Notes: generated by a model not told the origin, from the letters alone. A DNA stretch of 64,000 bases from Karstenula rhodostoma CBS 690.94 (GCA_010093485.1 MU001508.1:1378051-1442050), one strand, 5' to 3'; positions 24,308 through 36,012 are shown, numbered from the stretch's first letter. A program made the numbers and translations.

Positions 24308-25664
24308 GGTTGTCTCCTTATCGTGTAATGCGCGTCCAGTCTTAAAGAGGGCGGCTCAAAACCTCGGGACCTAAACAGCGCACAGTGAACACTGACAGAG
24401 GAAGACAAAAGAAGAAATAATAAGTGCTGCGTCTGTAGGGTGAGCAGATTAAACAGGCACAGTCTTATCATTATACCCTGTCTGCATTGTATCCGGTATT
24501 GGTCACAATGTCTAACCAAGCGAAACCTTCTTCACACCCGCTCGGTTTGACTTCTGCGTGGCCTTACACAGCCAACACCCCGAATGACTTGTTGATTTGG
24601 ATCCTCAAAGCATCTATCTTTCGTGATCAAATTGGGAGGAGGTCGTCTCACACACTGATTTTGATTAGCATGAAACCACACACACAGGACATCACACCAA
24701 ACGCGATGATCCTGAAGCCCCCAGAAACGCGTCCAGATGAATACCACAGAAACCTCGTTGACCGAGTCATCTCAGATCTTTTAGTGTCTGGTTTGTTTGG
24801 TTTTCCCCCTCAAGCTTCGTGTGAGCAGTGGTACGTTGTGGAATGAGTGTAAGTATCTGATGCGAAGACTTCGCGGAAGTCGCACATGTATTTTTGTTTG
24901 TCGGGAGTGTTTGGTGTGGCTCATACGCCGCGACCCGACCGTGCGCTTTCTGACCGATGGATTGACGTTCGAGCGCTGGTGGCAGTTTGAGCACACGCTG
25001 CGGGGTAACAGGACATCAGCGCTTACGCCTGGCGCGGCCGCGATGTTGGGGCAGCTAACGCACAGCAAACAATCATGCCGGCGCACGGAGACGCAGGGGT
25101 TGAGCAGACAGTAGACGGTTGCAATACACGGCTTGGGCTTGGGGGGTCCCATCCTGCTTAAAGAAGAGCTGTCCATGAGGTACACTGGCATACTGGAGGC
25201 GCCTAGGAATGCGACACATTACTGATGCGCATCTTTCTGTTTCATTGAATCTGAAGAGCTTCTGTAACCTTTACCTTTTTGTCAAGAGATGATCGCGGTC
25301 GGCATCGCTCTAGCGATCCTAAACTTGGTACCTGGCCCTGCGTCACCTGCAACTCAGTGCTGCATCGAAGCCGGGTCAGGTGATGTGGATTCGCGAACAG
25401 AAAAACTCGCGGGGCGTGCGTCATCGCGCAGAGGTTTCGCCATTGGGGTACTGCAAGGCGTGCTCATGATGCGTTGTCAAGCGAGCGACATGCGTAATTT
25501 TCGCGTGGGCAGAAACTCTCTAGCAGTTCGAAGAAGAGCCAGCGCCTATATTTCTGGGCATACTTCGCAACGGGTTATGTATATCAGGAAGCATCGATAG
25601 GAGACTTCACGTTGACAAGATTGAAAGACAGCCATTACCTTTCGAAACCCGATCTACAAACTTT

Positions 25665-25731
25665 ACATCAACCATACGCGCCGCGGCTTCCAGAAGTTCG
25701 CGAAGTATCATATTTGACATCAACCATACGC
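25665..25731 (+). promoter_or_regulatory. Direct repeat of a 15-mer before the NMNAT-fold gene
   Basis: ACATCAACCATACGC occurs at 25665-25679 and again at 25717-25731, 52 bp apart; the second copy ends 27 bp before the ATG. A regulatory role is a guess; it may also be a small local duplication. Confidence 0.4.
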
Positions 25732-25758
25732 AATACAGTAAAGATAAAAGAAACCGAC

Positions 25759-26827
25759 ATGTCTCTCAAAAATTACCTGCAGATGGCCTACAAAGAGATT
25801 GGTCTATCTTCGGAGGCCGAAGTCCGCTCGATCGAGCCATTGACAGGAACCTTGCAATCTGGGAGCGAAAATCTTCTACTGGTATACGGAGGCTCGTTTA
25901 ATCCTCCACACCGAGGACACATAGACGTGATTCTATCCGGGCTGAGACCAGAGGTAGCGGCAGTTGCACTTGTCATCCTGCCTAGTGAAGATTGGCACTT
26001 GAAAGATAAGATATCTAACAGTCATCCGGACTTTTTCCTTCCACAAAAGCGCAGAGCGGAGCTTTTGGGGTCTATACAGTCGATTCCAAGAGCAAGAGTG
26101 TGGGTGTGGACGGCCACCTGGTACCCTTTCAAACCATTTTGCAAGGCCTTATTCCGGTTGACCAAGGCGGATGGGTTCAAACTGGCATTCGCAAGATTGG
26201 TCGGGCCTGATAATTTGGATACAAAAGCTCCTCTAAACATAATGCCATACGCGTTTCCCGGTGTGCTGGTCACAAACAGAGCCAGATACATCGCGAGCCA
26301 CTTTCTTTCGGATGGCAAACCAGTAAGATGGAATGGATTCGGGGACTGGTCTCGTAGTACGCACAGTTTTGGAGATGGTCAGTGCACGCATTGCTCTCAA
26401 AAAGACTCGTCTACTGTAGCTGACTGATTCTGGCTAGATGGCGGGCAAGCTGGCGAAGCCGAGATCGTGCTGTGGACATGCACAGGTGTATGTGATCATA
26501 ACCCCCCACAAGTTGTTTGTCAAGATGGTAAGTACATGCGTTTCTTGCAGGACACATCTCTCAGAGAGAGCTGATTGATTCTGGCTAGATGAAGGGGAGA
26601 CTAGCCAAGCAGAGGTTGTTCTGGGGACATGTGGAGTTGCATTTGATAGCAACCCTGCACGTAAAGGGTACTACCTTCAATATTCGAAACATGTTTCTAC
26701 TGATATCAGCTCGACAAACTTGCGGCTGGACTTGGTCCAGAACCACCTTCCCAGTGAAGCAAGACTGAACCAACTAAGTAACGATGCTCTTCTAGAGCTC
26801 TTAGGGCCTATCCTGGGGGGAGAGTAA
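25759..26827 (+). CDS. NMNAT-fold nucleotidyltransferase with a duplicated exon
   Basis: Three exons, 25759-26377, 26438-26527 and 26589-26827, giving 315 aa. Start at 25759 (MSLKNYLQMAYKEIGLSSEA). Residues 43-54 read YGGSFNPPHRGH, the GxFxPxHxGH nucleotide-binding signature of the nicotinamide mononucleotide / cytidylyl transferase fold; ISSTNLR at 276-282 matches its ISSTxxR motif. The family transfers AMP from ATP to a phosphorylated partner such as NMN, making NAD. These divergent fungal members have no proven substrate. Exon 2 (90 nt, 30 codons) and the start of exon 3 are copies of each other: the last ~18 nt of the preceding intron (TGATTCTGGCTAG in both) and the exon start repeat at a period of 151 nt. 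All junctions are phase 1, so exon 2 can be skipped without changing frame. Skipping gives 285 aa, closer to what the fold needs. Confidence 0.82.
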
Positions 26828-27944
26828 CGACAACATACATGGTATTGTCGGATGGGCCCATTTTATCATCTTGGCATATAATGATCCTGTTAGCACATTG
26901 GAGATGCTGAAGAGAGTAGATGCCGTTGAGGCAGCATGCAAGATTGGACTCCTTGGTACTGCGAACTTTGGAAAAACAGTCCTTCCACTCATGTGCGATG
27001 AATGATGCATTAGTTCGGCTGCGCTATGCAATCTGCAAGGCGAAACGAACTTTGCAAACCATTCATGCGACTTGGTTATTAGATCTGCGGGCAAAGTGAC
27101 ACATACAAGTCAGTATCGAGATTAATCCGTTTTCGCTGCTGTCTCATCCTTCGCTTCAAACCCAACGCGACATAACAGTTTTCCGTAATTAATCGATTTT
27201 GAAAATACCAAAACATACATCGTATGATACTTTGTGATTGAGAACGGTATCGCCTGTAGAAGAGGGCTTGCTATCGTGCCAAGGCGTTGCTGGGTTGCAC
27301 TCCAACTTGATTGAAGTTGCTCGAATTCACTCTTGGGAGGCAATATTCGCAATCTAACCATACAGAAAAAGTATTCCATGCTTGTCAGCACGAGACTACG
27401 ACAATAAGAAGATAAATCCGCCTCGTGATCAAACCTCCTGATGTTATAGGTTGGAGTACAAGATCGTCGCTGCGATAGCAAACAAAGCAAAAAGGTGGTC
27501 ACTTGAGTTAACTTCGCTAAGATCGAATAGGAAGACGAAGAATCCACACCGAGCATCCATTGGACGACGCTGTGGACATAATGTGCCGTTAAGGCACGGT
27601 GTATTCTTGTGACTTGATTGGACAATCGTCAAGCTCATAGGTGGCAGATGCAACACCGGCACCCTGGGTCTGGCTGAATTGAGGTCGACCCCAACCAACG
27701 AGTCATGCGCTTATCACTATCATCGAAGGTTTGTACCCGAAACTCCAGCGCCGATGCGGCGTAGCAACGTGCCCGGGCCTTACGGCAGGAGAGTATTTTC
27801 CAACAAAACAGGTTCCACAGTTGTGCCACAAAAGTCTCTCGGCGGGTGTAATGTTGTGGTAGTCCCCCGACCCCTCAAGTGTGCCGCGATCCTGTTCATT
27901 TTCCAATTCCCACAGATCACGCCCAAAACGCAAGTCGCTCCACC
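26828..27944. other. Intergenic, nothing firm
   Basis: A 167-codon minus-strand open frame at 27122-27625 has no recognisable domain, signal or splice context, so I do not call it. Confidence 0.4.
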
Positions 27945-29561
27945 ATGGCCCAGACAGGACCAGTCGTTGCCGCACTCTGTGTGCTGCTCTACGTGACCTG
28001 GAGAACCGCATCCCTGGTTAGATACAAGACACAAGTTCGTCGCCATAACTGTGGTGAAGCACCTACGTATCCACACAAAGATCCGTTCCTTGGACTAGAC
28101 TACTTCTTTGCCTTCATGAAGGCTTTTAAGGGGGGTTATCTATTGGACTTCAACGACTCTGGGTTCAGTGAGTACGGCAAAACCTTTACGGTCAATTCAT
28201 TTGGAACGAAGGTCTTTAAGACGATCGACCCAGAGGTTTCAAAAGCCGTGCATGCAACTTACTTCGCCAACTTTGGTCTCCAAGGTCTTCGTTACAATAC
28301 GGCCACACACCTTTGGGGAAACGGAATCATTGTCGTTGATGGTCCACACTGGAAGCATGGAAGAGCGCTCATGAAACGTTCGTTCGAAGTGGTGCACCTG
28401 GCAAATATGGAACGGTTGCGAAAGCATACGGAAACCTTCCTCAATCTACTTCCGGCGGACGGGTCTACGGTCAATCTTACTCCGCTTTTCAAAAGATTCG
28501 TACGTGCTGCACCCTTACTCACAACTCACCCAAAATGGTTCTGACATCGGCAGATACTGGACTCCTCCAGTGAGTTTATCTTCGGGGAGGCTATCGGTGC
28601 TCTGGAAGACTCCGAACAGTGTAAGACAATTATGAATGCTTTCGAATACACTCAACGAGGAACTGGCATTCGAACAGTACTTGGACGCTTCAAGTTCCTC
28701 CATCGCGATGCGAAGTGGTGGAAGGCTTGTGATGTAGTGACGGACTATGCAGACAAACATGTTGATCGAGCCTTGCAGCGTCTCAAAGATAGAGAAACCC
28801 ACAGCCAGTCTAAGCCAGTACCAGGCTGCATAAAATTGGTAGACGAAATGGCACGCGACACTCAGGATCGACTGACTCTACGCTCACACATACTTAGCGT
28901 CTTTAGCCCGGCGCATGATGGTGCGGCAACTGTTCTCACTAATGTGGTGTTCCACTTAGCACGACACCCTGGAGTATGGGAGAGGTTGAAGAGAGAAATC
29001 GACTCAACGAAAAACGAGTTGTTGTCCTACGAACTGCTGAACTCGTACCAATACCTAGAATGGGTGATCAAAGAGAGTGAGTCAAACGCTGAGCGGCAAG
29101 AATTATAGAGCGCAGGAACTGATGATCGCTCAGCACATCGCGTGACGACTGTTGCAACGATGAACCAAAGGCAATGCGTGGAAACCACTATACTACCTTT
29201 CGGCGGTGGCCACAACGGGAAGTCTCCACTATATGTGGAGAAAGGTGATGTGGTTGAGATCAACTACCGTACAATGTGCAGGGACGAATCGTTTTGGGGC
29301 AGCGATGCTGATCAATTCAAGCCAGAACGTTGGGAGCATGTGCGCCCAGGATGGCAGTATACTCCTTTTGGTGGTGGACCTCGCGCTTGCCCAGGAATGC
29401 GGCTCGCCTTCACTGAGAGCGCATATGTACTTGTGAACTTGTTGAGGATGTTCGAACGGCTTGAGAATCGCGATCCCGAGGTTCACTGGAAAGAAGAATG
29501 CCGCCTTACGTTCCAAAGCAAGAATGGCTGTATTGTGGCATTGGTACCTAAGCGACTCTAG
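27945..29561 (+). CDS. Cytochrome P450 (CYP52-like, microsomal)
   Basis: Three exons, 27945-28499, 28554-29076 and 29134-29561, giving 501 aa. Introns are 54 nt (GTACGT...GGCAG) and 57 nt (GTGAGT...GCTCAG). The ATG sits in a strong context (CACCATGG). N-terminal membrane anchor PVVAALCVLLYVTW, then a WRTASLVRYK stop-transfer. I-helix region SPAHDGAATVL, K-helix ExxR as Glu359-Thr-His-Arg362, made across the second splice junction. PERF-like FKPERWE, and the heme loop FGGGPRACPG with Cys445 as axial ligand. The overall layout (FNDSGFSEYGKTF, LPFGGGHNGKSPLYVEKGD) is that of the CYP52 group, which hydroxylates n-alkanes and fatty acids at or near the omega end on the ER. The exact substrate cannot be read from sequence. 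Confidence 0.88.
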
Positions 29562-30662
29562 AGATATAGTAAATAGGTATTCTAAACTGCGACGTACGCT
29601 CCAATCAGATTACACACGCGTTTGTATGTAAGATAGCAGAAGCTGAACCTGTCTGCCATGAGTGATGCTGAACAGTTAAACAAGATTATAGGCACCCACC
29701 CAACCAACCATGTGTTGGACAAGAGTCGCTGCAGAACTCGCGATTGTTCAAGAATGCCTTGTGGCCGGGACTAACAAAGCTCACGCAAAACAGCCTTAAT
29801 TATTCTGGCCATACCATTATAAGAATCGATATTGACTTTGACGCACCTGGCCCGCTCGCCCGATCGCCCGATCGCCCGCTCGCCCCTTACGCCCCCTCTC
29901 GTCTATGGAGCGCAGTATGTCGGCACCCGCTAGCTCTCAATCAGCACGTCCACTAAATCGCAATCTTGCGGAAAGAGTGCAAATTGCACGAAACGAATTT
30001 ACATGGTTACAGCTATCCCGGCGGCGTACCATGAGTCTTGGTTCAGCATCTTCGTTAATCTCGCGGCCCCTCGTCCGATACGGGCTCAATGGTTTTGAGA
30101 AGATCACGCAGGGGAATATTGGCCACATCGTAGTCGCGGAATCGATTTCTTGCGTCGCCACTGAGCTACCACGCATTGCCCAAAGCGCGATCCCAGGCTA
30201 CAGATGATATGTCCACTACAGCCGGCAACAAGAATGACTCTCCCGAAATTTCGATGCCCCCCGGCCGTCTCGGTGACGGCATCACCCCATCGCCAAAGAT
30301 AGTCACCGCTAACGATGCCAGTCACCATGATTTATAGCTCCTGGTGACGACGCTGTAACGGTTAGTAGCTCTTACCAGATAGGATAGCTGCTCCTACCTT
30401 GGTGTTTTTGCGAGGTGATGTTCCGCGCAAATTCGCAGGCGATAATCCCGCGCGCCGCTCCCCTAAAAGCTAGGTGAAAATCAGGTGAATAGCCACTAGA
30501 TTGTTCGTTCTGGGGTAACAAATATGTGGAACAAAACAGTGAATAGCACTCTCCTACTTGACCTTGTAAATTCACGATTGGATTAAAAGCCATCAAAAAG
30601 TACCTGTAATAACTAGACCTAGAGAATAAGACACTGAATAACGTTCTAGAGACGTACCTATC
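29562..30662. other. Intergenic with a short GC-rich tandem motif
   Basis: No supported gene. A short array of the 8-mer CGCCCGAT with variants lies at about 29850-29885. Confidence 0.45.
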
Positions 30663-32665
30663 TCACTCTGTTATTTCTTGGAAGTGATCCGCACCACTAC
30701 CGACACCGACACCGGGCTTCGGATGCCTATTTCCCCCCACTCCTCCCTTGACCCCCCAACTTGCCGGTCTAGTCCATGCATTCTTGTCTTTTCTCCATCT
30801 CTTCGCGACAGCACGGATCATGTCTCTCAGCTCCTTGTGCTGTAGTGTCTGTTGGTTTGGCTGTCGGTTCCTGGCATCCCGTAACCAGCGTTGTTCCGCT
30901 TGCCTTAGATGGGTTTCCATCGAGTATTGCGTCCTAGTGATTGCAGCGTCGAACTTCATATCCATGTACTTGTCCCAGTAGTTCTTCAGACCAATCCTCT
31001 TCCAAGGTGTATAGGGCTGGCCACTAGCGTCCAGACGGCGATGATTAGGGAGCTCTTTGTCGATGGCTTCCAGGGTTTTGCCAATGCGGTTTTTCTGTTT
31101 GCCTAGGACATTGTTGACATGTGGGGTTCTCATATAGCTAGAGAGATATGAAATTAGTATATTTGCATGCATAATTGTAAGCAGAGAACTCACGAGTGCG
31201 CTCCTAGAAGTGCTTTCAGCTTAATCATAGATCCTCGTGCTTTCGCCAACGTTGTCCTTTGCCCCGAAAGCTCCCTCTTCATCTTCGCAACGTCGAAGAT
31301 CCCAGGTGTGGCTTTCATAGCCCACATTTGCTGCTTCGGCGTTTGGTTGAGTATATCCTGGAGGAAGGCAAACTCGTCTTTGAATCGGGTGTTTGAAGGG
31401 TAGTTATAGGCAATGTGCTGATTCGGAGTCAACGTTTGGCCCCCGATCTGGATAGCCGGACCCTCGTTCCAAACCGCTTTCCAAAACTCGCAGAACTCGA
31501 CACGATCCGTGGTCCCTGACTCGGGGTTTGGCCGCTGGAAAGCTTCCTGTTTCGTATTGATCCAGTCCCAGAAATGTGTTACCGAGCTCCACTCTAGCAC
31601 GTGCTCAACGTCAAACATAGACTCAATAGTCCCTTGTTGTCTCCTGTGATATGGCCCACCTACGAACTGGAAGTTGAGGCAAGCATTCGGTAGGGAGTAG
31701 CCATATGCAAGAGCATTGCTTGACATCTCATGACGTTGCGGATATCGGTTGGCGAATATGTCAATTCCACAGCCCTTCGCACTTTTAGGGCTCGCCCTTT
31801 TTTCAAGCGTTACACTATCGTGAACGGGCCTGACTTCGTCACGTTTACCCAGACCAGACGAATGTGCAATGGCTGCGAACTCTTGCTTGACTCGTCTGTA
31901 CAGAACCTTGCATGATAGGGACGGCTCAGTTTTTGCGGACGATGTCTTCGTAGAATGCCGAGACTGGGTCTTAGAGCTGTGAGGCTTCGGCATGGGTGTT
32001 GGCTTCGGCATGGGTGTTGGCTTCGGCATGGGTGTTGGCTTCGGCATGGGTGTTGGCTTCGGCATGGGTGTTGGCTTCGGACTTGGCTTGAGGCTCGGTT
32101 TCGGTTTTGACTTCCGTTCTGGCTTCGGTCGAGTAGGTCTTGGGCGTCTAGTGCGTCCACCACGGGATCGCCTTGGGGCAAGATCTTTCATTTCCAACTG
32201 CGTTTCTTCTAGTGCTTCGAACGTCGCTAGATCAGTCAGTGTATCATCATCATCGTCGTTGTCCCCGTAGTATCCAATGTTGTCAACATCTCTCTTGCGA
32301 AGATCGGTGTGATGGAGATCAAAGACCACCTTGTCAGTGAGGTATTCGCCGCCCCAGACATGGTACTTTCCAAGGCAGAGGCTAATAATAGACTCAAAGG
32401 CCGAGATGCATTCGTCTACTGGAACGTTGACTCCATCCAGGACTGGCACAATCTGAAACGTAAGGCCCCTTTCTTTGAGAGTAACAATGTCCTCCAGACG
32501 GTCAACACTATTACGGCAAAAAGTCGAGACTGGACCTTGCAAGTCCTGAGACAACTCGGTGGCTGTAGCTATTGCATCCCCTGGAACGGAATGCTCGAGG
32601 TGGCAGTCGATCGCACTCCCAGATCCAAACAATGCTGCAATGAGCGACAAGCTGTAAACCTTCAT
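30663..32665 (-). CDS. Large secreted protein with KPTPMP repeats and Kex2-type sites
   Basis: Two exons, 32665-31194 and 31137-30663, giving 648 aa. The 56-nt intron has GTGAGT and CTCTAG. Signal peptide [18 protein letters not shown]. Residues about 20-130 form an N-terminal domain with cysteines ([27 protein letters not shown]) that resembles the ends of Ecp2/Hce2-like secreted proteins. Next comes an Asp-run, then an Arg/Pro/Lys-rich linker with at least five KPTPMP units. The C-terminal part starts after dibasic sites (LRKRDV, LGKRDE, LEKRAS), which suggests processing by Kex2. It contains [20 protein letters not shown] and a [11 protein letters not shown] segment. A similar EHVLE/FC..W pattern follows the catalytic domain in killer-toxin-like GH18 chitinases, but here there is no chitinase domain. 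Function unknown; a secreted, proteolytically matured interaction protein is inferred. Confidence 0.8.
31980..32083 (-). repeat. Coding 18-bp minisatellite (KPTPMP units)
   Basis: On the plus strand the 18-mer GGCATGGGTGTTGGCTTC is repeated about five times almost perfectly, encoding KPTPMP on the minus strand. Near identity of the copies points to recent slippage or conversion, so repeat number is likely to vary between strains. Confidence 0.85.
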
Positions 32666-33999
32666 GCCGGCTAAAAGTTTGACATGGAATCCTATGATAG
32701 AGAAAAGGTCCTCTATGGATTTTAAGAGCGATGAGCAAAGACAAACAGCTCAAGGATACGAAGCGAGGAAAGAGAAACACTGGAATAATTTATGCAATAA
32801 AGATTGTAGAGAGATTCGAAATGAGTGTGTAAGAGGAGCACATCGCCTCTATGATATGCTGTACTTATGCAGGAGAACGACTTGACCATCGATTCTGGTA
32901 TCGGGTATAGTCCGGAATACTGTGCCACCGGAGGACAACAAATGGGGGTGGTGGTCTCCTAAGTCCGATAAGCAATGCGTGCTCACCAGGTAGAATGGCG
33001 AGATCCCAGCTGATGAGAATGACATTTCGCCCCATTTTGGCAAACATAAGGAGAATACCACCTTGGTCCACGGACATCTGGCTTGGAAACTCGCCAAGTT
33101 CGTCTGACAGCGAAATTTGAGGACGTTTTACTGTCCTCACTAGCGTGACTACGCACAAGAGCGGCAATATCCCTACATGCTAACAGTGTAATTACTAAAC
33201 TCTTTCACGGTCTTACAATAATTGAGGTTACGTACGCCAGGCACAGGAAACACAAGTCATACTACAAGGTCGTAGGACTTAAACGTACACAGGTAGGATT
33301 TCTCTAGCAAGTTGAATGCCGACAAAGTGGTTAGCACGGATGCTAAGGGGTTCTAGGGAGGCACAGTGCGAAGCCCAGATATGGCTTCTCAATGGGTAGA
33401 TCTTTCTAAACGCGCGCTTGCCCGCACAAAGCGCACAGACATGTTATAGCGGACAGTCTCAAAGCGACACCAAGCGCTTTTCTACGGATATAATGTAGTA
33501 ATCCCTACCTTGGCAGCAGCAAGTACGACGAGCGGTGGATTGTCGCAGTTAGCAGTGCGTCCAGCTGCCTGTGCTGAGTTTGGCTTTTCCTAATCAAGTT
33601 AGTCCTGCGCTGGTTGTCAGTTCGTCATTTACACTAGTGTACACCTGCCCAGTGCCCTGCTTACACGTGTCCGGTTCCAACACCGAAATAAACCCCACTC
33701 TCGCATCTTCACTTTAATAGCGTCTATCCAAGCCACCCTACGGCTATCGCTGTTTCCCAGTGGAGGATTGCCACTTATTCGATTTAGGCTAAGTCAGAAT
33801 CCTTAGTTTCGGTAGCTGCATGGCGCTGTGCAAACCCTTCGAACAAATTTGGGGCACATCCCTTTTTCGACCAGTTCCCAGTGCCCCCTCACCCATTCCT
33901 GTGCCTGTTCACCTTTACAGCAGGCCTTGGAAGTCACCAGCCCAAGCTTCGAATCCGCTGAAGCTCACACCTAGAAGCGTGAAACAAGAAGCTGAAAGC
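32666..33999. other. Intergenic, divergent promoters
   Basis: Upstream regions of the secreted protein gene and the F-box gene. Minus-strand open stretches at about 32.85-33.17 kb show no domain. Confidence 0.45.
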
Positions 34000-34000
34000 A

Positions 34001-35677
34001 ATGGACAACCTCCCACAGGAGATCATTGACCACATCAGTAGCTATCTCGACCGCTACGACTTGCGTGCTACCCTCACTGTCAACTCCCGATTCCAAGCCT
34101 CCGCAGAGCGCTATTCCGGGGCATACGAGCGCTTCGACCTGGACGAAGATTCAGCCGACAAGTTCCTACTCACTTTCAGCGGCAGACATTTTCGCCACCT
34201 TCGGCGTATTGTTTTTGTCACGACTCTTGTCACGAACGACGTACCTCCCAATCACAGATGGTTAGATCCTAGAGATGTTGATGAAGATGACCCCCGTCCA
34301 TGCCGCGAATCGAAAGAAACTCTACAGGAGTACGACGAATCATTCACCAAGCAAATCAGATTCCTCTTTGATACGCTCAATACACTCGAACGTAGCGTTG
34401 GCGACACGTATGCACCAGGAAACATCAGTCTGTCGATTCTGACGCCAATAATGGAGGTAGATCCAACTATCTATTGCCCACATCGCGCATATGTGAGCTG
34501 GCGTGTTCATCTTCTTAACCCCGGAGGTCTCCCCGCACTCAATTCCATACGAAGACTGCAATTGCAGAACGGGGCAGAATTTACTCCATTCAAAGAGCCT
34601 GTAATTACGCTCCGCAAGATCGATCTCAGAATACTGTTGGATTTATCATACAAACTGCCCAACCTAGAGCATCTAGCTTGCGGAATAGGAGGAGACGAGT
34701 GGCCGACGCCGCTATCGCATGAAGTTGCATCACACCTGTGCCACGTGTACCAAGGCCCGCGTCGCGACTCCCGCCACGGATTTGCGAAGAACTTTAACCC
34801 CACTTGTCTGCCCACTCGTCTTAGAGAACTCGCACTCAACTTCATCCACCCTTTCCAACATACCGAGTACGTCGATCAACGCATCGCAATGCCAGACCTT
34901 ACGGCCCCGTCCTTATATGACCCGTTCAGCACCAGCCTGCGCATTGCATCCTACCAGCTCCGACGCATGCGCCTTACCGCAGTCGTGGACGAGACGCTGT
35001 TCTGGCCGACAGATGGCAGTGATCCGCCCACGTGGCCATGTCTCGAAGTTCTTGACGTCTGTTTTCACATGATGTCACCATCAGGCGAATGGTATTTTAA
35101 AGGCTTGCGTGAGCCCGAAGAAGGTCAGATAAGGGGTTACGAGCTCGAAGAGCGCGCATACCCTCCGTTAGAGACCACAAACGACGACGAGTATTGGTGC
35201 GACCGCGCGGAAGAGGTGAACTGGGACGACTCATCTCATGCGCAATTTCGCATTATTCCCGACGACGAGGCTATATCCCCATTCTTAGAGGCCTTTGCGA
35301 AGGCTGCAGCGCGTATGCCACAACTGGCTTATGCAGCTCTTTGGTGCCCATTATGTTTCAGTACGCAGCCGGACGGTATGGGAGGCATTTCGGACTACCT
35401 CTTAAGTCCTATCCCGGACCACGATAGGCCTGGACTGATAAACCTGGTATGGGGTATCGCGTACACAAAGCCAAGGCAGAAAGCGTTCAGTACACGGCCT
35501 GGTAAGGATAACGCTACTCAAAGACAGATATGGTGGCTGGTAGGGAATCGATGGCAACCAAACCCCCAACTATATAAGCTATTTAGAAAGATTGGCTATC
35601 AGGAGTATAATAATGGATTACTAGAGTATTGGTATAGGGATAGATTTATTAAGAAAGATAGGTTTAATAGATTCTAG
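34001..35677 (+). CDS. F-box domain protein
   Basis: Single exon, 558 aa, from ATG 34001 (MDNLPQEIIDHISSYLDRYD). The first ~40 residues fit the F-box (LPQEIIDHISSYL...LRATLTVNSRF), which binds Skp1 in SCF ubiquitin ligases. The rest is a leucine-containing region without a sharp repeat, as in many lineage-specific fungal F-box proteins, so the recruited substrate is unknown. The last ~35 codons (from about 35570) become strongly AT-rich and lose CpA and TpG, ending YRDRFIKKDRFNRF, directly before the AT block. RIP appears to have leaked from the neighbouring transposon into the 3' end of this gene without breaking the frame. Confidence 0.82.
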   Translation: MDNLPQEIIDHISSYLDRYDLRATLTVNSRFQASAERYSGAYERFDLDEDSADKFLLTFSGRHFRHLRRIVFVTTLVTNDVPPNHRWLDPRDVDEDDPRPCRESKETLQEYDESFTKQIRFLFDTLNTLERSVGDTYAPGNISLSILTPIMEVDPTIYCPHRAYVSWRVHLLNPGGLPALNSIRRLQLQNGAEFTPFKEPVITLRKIDLRILLDLSYKLPNLEHLACGIGGDEWPTPLSHEVASHLCHVYQGPRRDSRHGFAKNFNPTCLPTRLRELALNFIHPFQHTEYVDQRIAMPDLTAPSLYDPFSTSLRIASYQLRRMRLTAVVDETLFWPTDGSDPPTWPCLEVLDVCFHMMSPSGEWYFKGLREPEEGQIRGYELEERAYPPLETTNDDEYWCDRAEEVNWDDSSHAQFRIIPDDEAISPFLEAFAKAAARMPQLAYAALWCPLCFSTQPDGMGGISDYLLSPIPDHDRPGLINLVWGIAYTKPRQKAFSTRPGKDNATQRQIWWLVGNRWQPNPQLYKLFRKIGYQEYNNGLLEYWYRDRFIKKDRFNRF

Positions 35678-35766
35678 TTATTATAAGGGGTTTCCTATAT
35701 AGCTAACCTAGGTCTATAGGGTTAGGGCTAGGGAATTAAGTTAGTTAGGGTAGGGGAGAATATAGG
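35678..35766. repeat. RIP-affected flank with a fragment shared with 57833
   Basis: The first ~38 nt (from about 35681, TTATAAGGGGTTTCCTATAT) match the sequence at 57832, which is the outer end of the antisense element there. After that the two diverge. It ends with the ATAGG target duplication at 35762-35766. Confidence 0.55.
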
Positions 35767-36012
35767 TATAAGGGTTAATTTAACCTAAGGTTAAATCCCC
35801 TTATAGGATATTTATCTACCTTTAAGTTTAGACCTTATCTAGTAGCCTATATATAGATTAATTAGTAGATCTTAAATATCTAGTATATAAAGAGTCCCTC
35901 CTTAGAATCCTTTCTATCTTAGTATCTTAAATTTAGTCTTAATTTATATAGTTTTTTCTATCTATTTAATTCTAAGAGTATTTATTTTATTTAGCTATAT
36001 TCTAGTCTTATA
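35767..36012 (+). repeat. 5' LTR of Gypsy element 1 (246 bp)
   Basis: Starts TATAAGGGTTAATTTAACCT and ends GTCTTATA; the usual TG...CA ends have become TA...TA, as RIP predicts. Same length as the 3' LTR and as the LTR of element 2, from which it differs mainly by transitions. Confidence 0.9.

Larger units (their letters stand above)
22203..25758. other. 3.5 kb gene-free stretch with an inverted repeat
   Basis: No supported gene on either strand. It contains the inverted repeat at 22921-23029 (listed separately) and a perfect tandem 13-mer, CTTTCCTATACGA twice, at 24282-24307. Several open frames on both strands between 24.2 and 25.2 kb overlap each other without motifs. Confidence 0.45.

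Noticed and set aside
27122..27625. Minus-strand frame of 167 codons
   Set aside because: No domain, signal peptide or splice context, and the amino-acid composition looks random.
35700..35766. GGGTTAGGG-like strings suggesting telomeric DNA
   Set aside because: Only isolated degenerate copies, without a tandem TTAGGG array; explained by RIP-altered repeat sequence.
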